From Clytia hemisphaerica (lineage: Eukaryota > Cnidaria > Hydrozoa > Leptothecata > Clytiidae): a stretch of 64,000 bases of DNA. The notes under the pieces were generated by a model. The model saw nothing but the letters and a program-made list of their open reading frames with translations. It did no database searches and had not been told where the DNA came from. Each line of letters starts with the position of its first letter. Position 1 is the first letter of the stretch. Positions 45,701 through 57,700 of this stretch are shown here, one piece after another. The stretch is from the NCBI GenBank assembly GCA_902728285.1, contig CACVBU010000820.1, forward strand, positions 62,001 through 126,000. Reading direction: 5' to 3'. The translations under genes were made by a program, and so were the position numbers.

Positions 45701-48700
45701 CAAAATTACTTTTAGATCCATCTTACAATACTTTACAGAGAGAGCACAGGAAAAAAATCTTCAAATCTCAATGTTTGGGAAGTACGTACTTCCGGATCCG
45801 GAAAATGATGTATTTCCCAAACCAGCCTCAAGCTTGGGATTGTGCAGCTTGTACGTAGGTTGTGAATACCAATATCACAAAGCTTAAAACCAGATCCGGA
45901 ATAGGGTTGGGTAACTTGGTTTCCCAAACTTGTTAAAGTTTATTTCACATTACGGAAAATGGCTATTAACAATGCCAAACACAAAGATTGAGTTTGTGAT
46001 TCTGTATAACACAATTGGGAAACTCAAATACCCAAATATGATATGTATTTGATAAATTCTTAAATGTATTCTATCATTCGTGAGCATTGGCTCGATAGCT
46101 CCCATTCGTTCTGTCATGTACTTGCGCTACTTTGAGAATCCCGGCACTTTGTCACGGCAGCGGAACAACGACGTGGTACCGATTGAACGACCGCACGGCG
46201 ACTGAAGATTCCACTGAGCCCTTGCGACGCAAGTCTATTGCGAACGAACGAGGCCGCCCTCTTGGGACGCCTCACCTTTAGCGTTGTGTTACACACTGAT
46301 CGAATACATCCTTGTAAAGTTATGATTTGAATACAATCTGAACAGTTTTGACCCAATAACTACTTGTGGTTTTTCTTACGCATGCGTGGTACAAGTTTGG
46401 GAAATTGATTTCCACAAAATGTGAAATCGATATTTCCCAATCTAAACTTTCTAGGTGAAATAATTTTTTATTTTTAGTATTTGAGGTTTTAGAAAGAAAA
46501 TTTTAATGTTTTAAAAGGGTTTAATTAAAATTAAACCCAAAATCACAAGTTTGGGAAATTGCGAATCCCAAAATTATCTAATTTTTAGTTTTCCAAGACC
46601 AAGTTTTTGATTTTATAACAAAGTCTAGATCTTTATTTTATTTAGTATTTTCAACACTTTCTCTCCTTGAGATCTCTGATCTTCACCATATATATATAGT
46701 CTAGAAGTATAAAACCTTCAACTACTAAAAATGGAAACAATAAAGACAAAAACCCACAAAACAAAAAGACAATACAAATACAACAAAAATCTAGAATGAA
46801 CATTCACAGAAAATCAATCAGGTTGGAGAAGAAAAGGAAAATATGATGACATGGAAATCCGTCAATGTAAAACTAGTGATCTAAAATGACTTTAAGGAAG
46901 AAAGTAACTCAATATGAGTTAAGATGGAAAGAAGTAACTCAATATGAGTCAAGAAATATATCAAAAAAACACATTATCTGTTCCTCAGTTTTCGACCTAC
47001 ACAGGATTTCGGCCATTTGTGAAAATATCCTCCTATATGATGGAAATAGGGTTGTGTAGGTAGGCCAAGCAGTGTTATCTAGACACCACCACAGATAAAA
47101 AGATGTAAAAAGATGTGTTTAGTGAAAGTATGAAACGCGCGCAAATATTAAATAAACTAAAACTTAAACTCCACGGAACCAGCCGAAGAAACTAAAATAA
47201 CAATGAAAAAAGAAGTGTACTTTCTACTAGACAAAGTTGCCACACCTTTGACACGTTTCTGCCACAACGTTGTAGAAAGCATACTAGATGGGAAGGAACT
47301 GGGATTGGATCGCCACTATCTAACCCTGTGGCTCTCACACACATTTTACAGTTCAAAGAAGAAGATGGAAAGAGTGGGAAAAGAATGAGAATTTAAAAAA
47401 GTCGGACTATAACCCGGTTCGAAGCCCCGTACACCGTGACCGCTCACCGCAAGAGCTGGCGAACGAGTGAATCTTGAGAGAGTTGAAATCTTGAAAATTC
47501 TGAAAAATGACGAACTATAACCCGTCGAAGACTGTAATCTAACTTTGCGTTTTCAGCACCTTGACATCGCATTCTTTGTATAAAAACTTTGGCTTTAACT
47601 TTCAAGTCCTCGAAAAGTAACGTAGAACGAGCAATCCTGAGAAGTTCACCAACAAAAGAAGAATAAAAAATCGATTCTGGCAAGTTGCTACCTTTATGTG
47701 GCATTCGGACTATGGAAAAAGGAAATGCATCCCGTTTATCAAACAACTTATAAATAAATATCCCGTCTTTGATGGTAATATCCAGGTTTAAAAAAGAAGC
47801 ATGATTACCAGAGTGCTCAATTTTGAGTTCAAGCTCATCTGGATAGATATCTCTATACACAGACTGAAACAAGTTACCGTCATTGATAGCACACAAATCA
47901 TCAATGAATCTTTTGGTCGAATGAAAATGGCGAGCCTTAACCTTATTTTCCTCAATGATTCTGCTCATATACCTTTGTTCGTATTGGTAGAGGAAAAGAT
48001 TAGTCCAAAATGGCGCCGGATCGATTCCCATGGGAATCCCGATCACTTGACACATAACAATATCACCTGCATTGAAAAAACAATTTTTTATCAGATGTTT
48101 CATAGCAGTTTTCAAAGAATTCTGTGTAAAAGTCACAGAAGATTTGGGTTTTGTTTTTGACCAATACGCTTTATCATTTTTAGAAATAGCGATAAACTTG
48201 CAGTTACCTGCATCAAATACAAAATCAATGACCTCTGATAGTTCTTTAATCAGTTTGTCATGAGGAATCTTTGTGTACAATGTACTAAAGTCAAAGGTGG
48301 AAATAGATTTGGCGTTTTTTCTTTTTATTGATTCGGTTGAGTGAATCTAGTACTGGATCACCACAATTTTGTAGTACCCAAAATTTATTATAATTGCTCA
48401 AAACTTTGCTTTTTTATGGAAATTTTCAACTTGTCTGTAAACAAGCTTAAAAACTAGACTGACAGATCTAGAAATCAGTTTGGTGGAACAATGTTTTGAA
48501 GCGATAATGAAACGTTTACCAGTAGGCGTCTTGTGTTTCTTTGGAGTCCAATAGATACATGGAAGATCCAAGTCCTTCTCAGAAACAGCAAGACCAAAAC
48601 GTTTAGAAAAACGAACATTTTCATTCACCATTTCTGCTTTATTCTGATTAACTCTAATGTATGTTTCATTTCCTGCACCCAAAATCCCAATCTCCTTCAA

Positions 48701-51700
48701 AATTACTTCAACATAGAAACGTTTACAAATAAATGCAACGTTATTAGCAGCTTTATCAATGGGGACAATAACAAAATTAGTGTGTAAAACATTCAAATAA
48801 TCAACAACATCTTGTCTTTTGAGCACAGAGCTCACTTTATTGTACCTGATCTTCTTTTTCAAAAATTTTATCTTTTTATCCACCTGTTTTAACACTTCAA
48901 CCTTCCATTGAAGAAAGTTTTCGTCAGTCTCATTAATTTTGGCTGAAGTTTTATTCACAAAACTATCCAGACCACTAGAAATAACATCTCTGCATTTATT
49001 CCAATTGATATTTCGAGGTTCACGATAATTTGGTCCCTTGGATATCAATTTTCGTAAATGATTATTTTTAATGAAACTTAAATCTCCGGTCATGATATGA
49101 CCATGGTCTAGATCAATAAAAGGAGAATCGTGACACTCACAAGATGGAAGGTTGGTGCCAAAAGTTTCTAAATCTGCTGTATTGATGGAATTTACAGTTT
49201 CTTTATAATTAAAGATTTTATTTCTAATCGTAGGAGTTAAAGAGTAAACAATCGATGGTGGATCTTTTTGAAGTTTTTCAGGAAGTTTGGAATTCACACA
49301 AGGCTTGCGAAGAATATTTTTGAGCTGAATAAACTCAAGACCTTTATTGTGGAAATAAATAGGAAGGATGTGGGAAGGAGATTTTTTAACATTAGCTTTA
49401 TCAATTTTCATAGTCTTCGTAAGAAAAGTATCGATCAATAATTCATACCATCTTTTCAGATGGCTTTCGCAAGAAAAAAGTGAAGTGCTAGCTTGTTCTG
49501 CAAGTTTTCGTAAATTTGACTGTCGAAGCCTATCAAACAAAATGCGACATTTCTTGGAACGTTCTTCCGGAGAAAAAGAAAAAAATGGAATGAACAAGAG
49601 AATCTAGATCAGAGATCCTAGCCTTAACTTTGGAGCGGTAACGGTGCTCAACAAACTTAGTGCCATGTCTGGGAAGAGGTGGAAATAATTTCCCAGCCGG
49701 AATGTCCTTGTTCATAGATTTTACTCGCTCATTTAAACCATATGGATAAATAGATCGTAAAGTTTTTATCCAATGATCTTCTCTTTCTAGTCGAAGTTTT
49801 AACATTGCAGGATCAATTTTCCCATTTAAATAACTATCACCGGGCAAAAGTTCAAGAATCTGGATGGTAAAAGTAGCACCGGGACACACATTCTTATAGT
49901 GATCAATGGAAATTTCACAACCTGATTTTCCTTTTCTGTGAATATTCATTCTAAGATTAAGAGACACAGCACTTTCACCAACATATTGGACAAAACAAGA
50001 CGAACACTGAAGAACATAAACATAATTTTGCACTTTGCAATTAATGTTATCCACATCAACATCAAGTGCATGGACTCTGCCAGTCATATTTGATTTTACA
50101 AAGTTATTTTTAAGTAAGGCGGGACAGGTTTTGCAGTCTGAACGACATTTGCGAACCGCTGTCCTGGGTCTGTTACTTCCCATCAGCCGATGAAACAGGA
50201 CGACCTCCTACTGCCCTTGTGTTTGGAACACTGTTATCATCGACACCTTCTACAAGAGACTGTTGAGAAGTATCCGATTGATGGAGAGAGACCCTCCTAG
50301 GGGTATTAGCCCTAGGGGAGGCTGCACGGTCCAGGGGCTGCCTGGACCGTGCTTTGGACCTAGTATTTACCATGAAGTCGGCTAAGAAATTTTTTGTTTT
50401 TAGAAAGAAAAGTGGAAAGGAAATGGATACTCACTACCTCAGGTAGCAACGACAACCAGAATTACAAGGGGGAAATCCTCACGCTAGCAATCCCAATTAT
50501 CAATATATATATAGTCTAGAAGTATAAAACCTTCAACTACTAAAAATGGAAACAATAAAGACAAAAACCCACAAAACAAAAAGACAATACAAATACAACA
50601 AAAATCTAGAATGAACATTCACAGAAAATCAATCAGGTTGGAGAAGAAAAGGAAAATATGATGACATGGAAATCCGTCAATGTAAAACTAGTGATCTAAA
50701 ATGACTTTAAGGAAGAAAGTAACTCAATATGAGTTAAGATGGAAAGAAGTAACTCAATATGAGTCAAGAAATATATCAAAAAAACACATTATCTGTTCCT
50801 CAGTTTTCGACCTACACAGGATTTCGGCCATTTGTGAAAATATCCTCCTATATGATGGAAATAGGGTTGTGTAACTACTCAAAATGGAAACAATAAATAC
50901 AAAAACCCACAAAACAAAAAGACAATACAAATACAACAAAACGGCATTACAATATATATATATATCACAAGCTTGGGAACAGCATTATTCCAAACCTAGT
51001 TGGTTGTTTTAGCTTTAACTTTGTTGTATAAGTTTTCCACATTGTGATTTTGGTTTTCCCAAGGCATGTCTAATTTAACTTAAACTCAAATGCCAAAGCA
51101 TTAAGTGTATATATTTCCGCGTGTACTATATTTTCGCGTGTACTTAATTTCTTCAATTCAGCATTGCGGACGAAGTAAAACTCAGAATAAAAACATACTG
51201 GTTTAAAATATTTCGCTCTCTCTTAGAGCATCTTCAGTTTTTTTTAATAACAAAGACGTTTAACAATTATATTTAACGACGCTAGAACGGCATTACAATG
51301 ACTTCTTCAGTTTTTGACGTCACGGAACATCTGGTACACTTCTTTCGCGTATACGTGGCAGTCTTTGTTGATACCTGATTGAGCCAGAGTTTGGAGTGTG
51401 CACATCCATTTATCTTCGGCTCGTTCTCTTTCTGCGGAGGATGAAAAGTCACTTTCTAGGATCATCACCTCAAGGTCAGCAAAGGAGTGGTCGCGATGGA
51501 AATGTTCTGCCAACTCTGAATTTTTCGGTCTCTTTCCAGCGGTGCTTTGAAAAACGCGTTGACAAGGCTTCTCCTGTGTGACCAACGTACAACTTGTCAT
51601 GGATCTTGCATCTGGCTGCATACACAACGTTCTTCGTTTTGCAGCTACCACCATTGGGTGCACGTTTAGTGATACCATTGTGAGTGATTTCTGACTGGGT

Positions 51701-54700
51701 GACAATGTTCGGGCATAGCTTGCATTTACCACACGGTTTCGTGGTGTTTTGACGTGGTGGTCTTTCCAAGATATAATTTCGCACGATTTTGTTGGCGATT
51801 GTTTTTCGGCGGCGGAAGGCGACTGTTGGAGTTGAAGGGAAAACGGTCGATAAGGTGATGTCGTTTTTGACGATGTTGAAGTTTCGACGAAGAAGTGATG
51901 ATAGGTGTCTGAGAGCTGGATGCCATGTGCAGACGAAGATGGATTGTTGATCTTGTTTATCTTTTTCTTTTGAACGAAAGAGAGATTCCCGACTGCTCTT
52001 CAGGACGTCTTTGTACGCGTTTTCAACAACATCGTGTCTGTACCCTCTTTTCAGAAAGTACTAAAGGAGTTGTTTGCCATGGTTGATGTAGTCAGCTACA
52101 TTCGTACAAATTCGACGGATTCTGATGAATTGTCCCTTCGGGATGTTTCTGATGACATGGTTTGGATGACAAGATTTGGCATTGAAGTATAAGTGTGCAT
52201 CTGTTGCTTTGGAATACACGCTTGTCTGGATGGTGCTGTCACGAAAACGAACCTCGACGTCCAGGAAATTTACGGAGTCAGTTGATTGATGCGTCTCGTA
52301 TTGAATGGTTGATTTCATTTTGCGGCTTTTCGAAAAATTATTGCAAAAATCGATAAACTGATTCAGTGACTCGTTGCCATGGGTCCAGATGAAGAAGATA
52401 TCGTCGATATAGCAGTACCAAACGAGGGGTCTGAGCTTGGTGAGTTCGTAATATTCGTCAAGCATTTTCGTCTCTAATGATGCCATGAAGAGGTTTGCGT
52501 AGTTTGGAGCCATTGGAGTACCCATCGCGGTTCCTTTGATTTGGTGGTAGATGTTGCACCCAAATCGGAATACGTTTGACCGTAGTACCAGAAGTATCAG
52601 CTTTTTTAGATAAGATGAGCTGATCGATTTCTTGTTGCGTTGTTCCAGATGATCAAAGCAGGCATTTGCTCCTTCTTCGTGATCGATGTTGGTGTACAGT
52701 GAAGCAACATCCATCGTAACGAGTATGGTGTTCGAAGGAAGCGATGGAAGATCAGCTAATCTTACAAGGAAGTCTTTTGTGTCGCGAATGTAAGAATTCG
52801 TTTTTTGCGCTTGGTATTTCAGGAAGCCGTCAAGGAATTCTGAGAGTCGGTTACTGCAGGATGAGAAGCCGGAGACAATCGGTCTTAGAGGCGGGAATTT
52901 CGAAAAGTTTTTGTGTAATTTTGGCAAGCCATAAAATACTGGTGTTCGTGGATTTGATAAATGTTCAGTTAATACGATGTGTTCTTTATCGGTGATTTTG
53001 GATTTCGATTTAAGATTGTCAATCTCCTTTCGTATGGTGTCTGCGTAATTCTGATTTGAATCAGTATCAAGCTGTTCATAGAAATGTTTATTCTCGAGTT
53101 GATCATTGCAGGCTACGATGTAGTCAGTCCTGTTCATCACGACAATTTTCCCACCTTTATCTGCTTTTTGAACGATGATGTTGCGGTCCCTGGAGAGTTT
53201 TTCAAGAGAATGTTGCTCTTCCCTTGTGATGTTGCTTTTCGGCCGTTTGGAATCATCAGCAAGCAGCTTCACAATATCCGACTTGATACAGGAAAGATAG
53301 TTCTCGAGATTCGGGCATTCACTATCATCGACTGGATCATAGTATGGATTGCGGTACGTTGATTTCATTTGGCAGCGTTCGGTCTCTTCACACGCATTCT
53401 CGGGGTTGGTAGACTTTTCGTCATGTTCATCTACCAAGTTTCGAAATTGATATCTCAATCGTTGTTTTCGGCAATACGCGTGTACGTCATCCAGCAGCTG
53501 TTCAGGATCTGGTGATGGTGACGATGGACAGAAAATGAGCCCCCTTTCCAGCAATGATAGTTCGGCAGTAGAAAGTTTGTGGCTTGACAGATTGTGGACG
53601 ATTTCAGATGTTTGTGTACGTGTTGTATTGTCGTTCGATTTTCTCGGCACTTGTCGGACAGCTTGATCTGTTGACGGAAGCACAAAACGATTTGAAAGTT
53701 TTAAATCTGCTTGAATGACTGTTTTTTCTCTGATGCGTTGTGAACTTCTCGGCATTTTCCATTATTTTTATTATTTTTATTATTATTGGCATTGATCCAT
53801 GACAAGTTGTACGTTGGTCACACAGGAGAAGCCTTGTCAACGCGTTTTTCAAAGCACCGCTACGACATTGGAAAGAGACCGAAAAATTCAGAGTTGGCAG
53901 AACATTTCCATCGCGACCACTCCTTTGCTGACCTTGAGGTGATGATCCTAGAAAGTGAATTTTCATCCTCCGCAGAAAGAGAACGAGCCGAAGATAAATG
54001 GATGTGCAGACGGATACGCGAAAGAAGTGTACCAGATGTTCCGTGACGTCAAAAACTGAAGAAGTCATTGTAATGCCGTTCTAGCGTCGTTAAATATAAT
54101 TGTTAAACGTCTTTGTTATTCAAAAAAACTTAAGATGCTCTAAGAGAGAGCGAAATATTTTAAACCAGTATGTTTTTATTCTGAGTGTACTTAATTTCGC
54201 GAGTTTTTAGGCAAAATCTCATCTTGAGAAAATAGTACTGTTTAAACTTTTCAAAAACGCAAAATCGCGAAATTAAATACCCGAGAAAAGAGAACGATTT
54301 TTAAAGGGAAAAGTTATATTTTGCTACAATTTCGATACTATTTTTGCACCTGATATGTTGTGTTGTGTTTCGAGCAAAATTGGTCTTTTTCTTGTTTAAC
54401 ATTTTTCTTTAAAAATATCAAATAGAGTGAATCGCAAAATGTAAAAGACATACGAAAAATTCCAGAAAGTGGTAATCGCGAAATTTAAAGTACTTGCGAA
54501 ATTTAGTAATCGCAAAAAATATAGTACCCGAGAAAATATGTACAACACTTAAGATAATAAGCATATTCTATGTCTGAATACTTTGAAAGCTTAAGCATAC
54601 ACGACCCTGACCAAGGAGCAGACACTAACTTATAAAAAGCGACAGCTCAAAAATCGACAATTATTGTTCAATATCCGATCCTGAAAGACCATATTTTACG

Positions 54701-57700
54701 GAAAGTAATCAAAGCTATCAAAGTTATTTCATTACGAATGTTAAAGCCAAGTAATAAAAGACATTTTATTCACGAAAAGTAAACTAAAGAAGAAAGTATC
54801 GGGAACGGAAAATATGAACACTAGGATTGAATCAAGAACACATTTCAGTTTAATTACATCTATTAATAGTTTGATACTTTGTATTAGTAATTAGTAACCC
54901 TAAGATCCACTAAGTAAATGGTTAAATCTTCATCTCATGCAAACCACAAATTAAGAGATTCTAAAAGATTCATTTTATTAGACAGCTTTCATTTCATATC
55001 TCTGCAGTTTCCTTCTGGTATTACTACTTCGGTGGCTCAGATGTGCCAATACATTGCTGATGAAGTTCAACACGCCAGCCAGTAAAGCAAACTCCAGCAT
55101 CACTTTATAAAATCGGGTCAGTAAAATATTCCCTTCAACCGTCGTCTTATCAAAGTAACCTGTCGAGCTTAGCAACCAGATTGCACTGACTGGTAACCAA
55201 CATAGAACAAAAATAAAGACCAGAGCTCCTAGAACCACCAAGATGTGTCTGCGATGTCGAATTCGTACTTGGTTGGTTTCCACTTGGTTTTTCGTACAAC
55301 ATAAATTACAAATAGTCATTATGTATGCGATGGACATGAATACGAGGGGTAAATAGAAACCAGCTAGAAAAGAAACGACGGCAAACCATCCGAAGAACTG
55401 TTCGCCAATCGGATATGTTCTTGAACAATAAGGGTGTGGTGCGAACCATTTCAATGAAAAGAGATTGGGAATGAATAAGAAGAAGGAAAGCACCCAAAAA
55501 CCGATGATTGAACGACGGGCTTTCTTTAAAGTATATGTGAATTTTCGCAAAGGATGTTTGATGATTTGATACCTTGTGTACGACATGTAGCACAAGATAT
55601 ACACACTCGTGAAGGCGGCAATGAAGAAAATAGTAATACCATCTTTCAACGTGCAAAAAAGATAGTTTTCAACATTTGAAGCATTTTGTAGGACTTGTCG
55701 GACGTCAAGAAAAGCATACGGTATGAAACTAATGTATTGAACGATATTCGAAACACATAGGTGCACCACGCAATAATTGAAGTGGGTTTTCACCTTTTTA
55801 CGTTGGATGTAAAACACAATCATGGCGGTATTCGAGAGCGATCCAAACACCATAATAGCCGCCGTGGTAGCATTGTAAATGACTGTTTCTTGTGGAGTGA
55901 AAAATTCCACCAAACCAGTTGTCTTATTACTCGAATTATGCATTGCCGCCTTGTTTCACTCATAGATCCTTATCTTTTAATAGAAAATGGGAATTGAAAT
56001 ATCATATCGATGTTTGATCACTGGGTTAGAAGATATCAAACTTTTGCGATTTAATCAACTGGAAAGTTTGAGAGAGAATAATACAAAGGTGTTAAGATAA
56101 GGAAGCGAAAACCAAAATTTTACAATAAAAAAAATACCACGAACAAAGAAAAAATATTTCCTCCCATGACCGTTTTCACAACAAAAGAATGATTAAATTG
56201 ATATAAATATCAGTTTTCATGTCGACTTAGTCAAACTGGCCGGTAATTGATAATATGCTATTTTCATTTTTCATTAAAAGTTTAAATTTAGCTAACTTTT
56301 TCCTAATCGAATGAACTTTCCCGTCGAAGGAAGAAGTGTACAAAAGAAAACTTGTCTATGAAAGCTATATCATGTAAGAGAAAGTATATCACACAACTAA
56401 GAAGAGAAAGGTTGGATTGAAAAAAAGTGAACAGTCCAACATTAGCACCCAGAAAATAAGCTTCCATTAGAATGAACATCAAAAACAAGCAAAAATTAAA
56501 CTGAAGGTTAAAAAACCGATTGATTTCTTAATCTCAAAATGCGAATGAAAAAATAGGTTGAATCAGGTTGAATTTCGTATTTGTGAACTGTGAGGCGCTA
56601 ATTTTTTTTTTTTTTTTTTTTTTAACGACATAATCAAAACCAGTCCAAATAGTTCATAGCAGACGTCGCTGACTTCGTATCCTTTATCAATATCGAAAGT
56701 GAAGTGAAAGGGGAGCTCCTCAAGCCCCTCTTGAAAATGGATATTGAATTTATATTAAGTGGCATCACAGGAAAAAGTCTTTAAATCCCAGGCCTGGAAA
56801 ATGACGATTTCCCAGGCATGGGTTTTCCGAATTTCAGGGTGTAAAATGCGCTTTTCCAGAAAAAAAATTTACCCCCACTGTGTTAAGGATATTGATTTTT
56901 CGAAGTATCGAACCCCCCTGGATATCCTACTTTATTAGTAAAGACCCCCTAGATATCCACTCTTAAAAATATGCACAACCCTTTCTTATAGGATGTTTAC
57001 CCCTGGATATCGTATTTTTTACTTGAAAAGACACTTTACCCCCTGGATATCCGCTCCCTCGGAGATACAGGGCGATTCAAAAAAAACCGCACCCCTAGAA
57101 TTTTTGACGTAACTTTTTTTATCTTTATTTTATCGCCATGAAATCTTCATACCCTAGTAGATTTGAAACCTGCATGTGCGATTTGAGGTTTATAGCTCAG
57201 ATATTTCTTAAAATAATTATGACAGTTTGAAGAAAAAGTACGGTTTTTAGGAATGAACAAACCCTTTCTTTTCTGACGTCAAAAAAGAAAATACTATTCT
57301 TATGATCGGAGCATAAGAGTGCGTTTATAGAGTCCCCAGGGATACCCTGAAAGAATCCACAATGACAGAGAGGTACTGTAAGCCAATATATTTAAGTAAG
57401 TCCAGGAAAAATCAAGATTTTGGGCCAAAAAGACCAAATTTTGTACTCTAGCGAAAGTGGGTGGAAACACCTTAACGGCGATTTTTACTGATTATATAAT
57501 GATCTGGAAGGAGGCAGGTGTTCAAAACCAAAACATTCTAGATAAATAAAATTTCAAAAACATTATAATGTTTAATTTATGAGAATCGCATGTGAAATAA
57601 AGTAGGAATAAGCCGCGGTTTTTTTAATCACCCTGTATTTAACCCCCTGGATATTCACTTTTGAACAAAAATCGTTAACACCCTGGACATCCGATATCCT

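Larger units (their letters stand above)
46688..50944 (-). mobile_element. Naiad-type Penelope-like element (N-terminal GIY-YIG)
   Basis: A minus-strand PLE flanked by identical-length 371-bp direct repeats (46688-47058 and 50503-50873) that act as pseudo-LTRs. A further partial repeat lies at 50874-50944. Both ends border ATATAT microsatellite, which fits the known bias of this clade. The nuclease precedes the RT, the permuted order described for Naiad/Chlamys PLEs, and a CxC motif links them. It lies in the large TTC27 intron, same strand as that gene. Confidence 0.88.
51152..54184 (-). mobile_element. Penelope-like retroelement, second canonical family (PLE-3)
   Basis: Bounded by the 14-bp duplication GTGTACTTAATTTC at 51138-51151 and 54185-54198. 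The main copy is on the minus strand (ORF start 53755, 3' end toward 51152). An inverted truncated copy of its 3' part (53794-54184, plus strand) is joined at the 5' side through an ATT/TTA microsatellite at 53760-53790. RT precedes GIY-YIG as in canonical PLEs. The ORF is only distantly similar to PLE-1, so it is a separate family. Confidence 0.92.
51107..54548. repeat. MITE split by a PLE insertion
   Basis: The left remnant 51107-51151 (TATATTTCCGCGTGTACTAT) and right remnant 54185-54548 carry matching inverted ends (ATAGTACCCGAGAAAATAT on the right). Between them sits PLE-3 with its 14-bp duplication, so the MITE is older than PLE-3. The interior is rich in CGCGAAATT, as at 21580-21926. 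Confidence 0.6.

Noticed and set aside
48398-48400. UGA between two Naiad ORFs in the same frame, read as selenocysteine (known in some Naiads)
   Set aside because: The following codons in that frame are not RT-like and hit a TAG. The conserved RT residues continue in another frame between two homopolymer indels, so a frameshift explains it better.
51276-51318. A second CTGAAGA near the PLE-3 stop codon (minus strand) as a hammerhead core
   Set aside because: No stem II hairpin followed by GAAA is found downstream of it; the motif at 51201-51245 has both.
55306-55656. 116-aa ORFs on the minus strand at 55306-55656 and 60006-60356
   Set aside because: Alternative-frame shadows within the duplicated GPCR genes.
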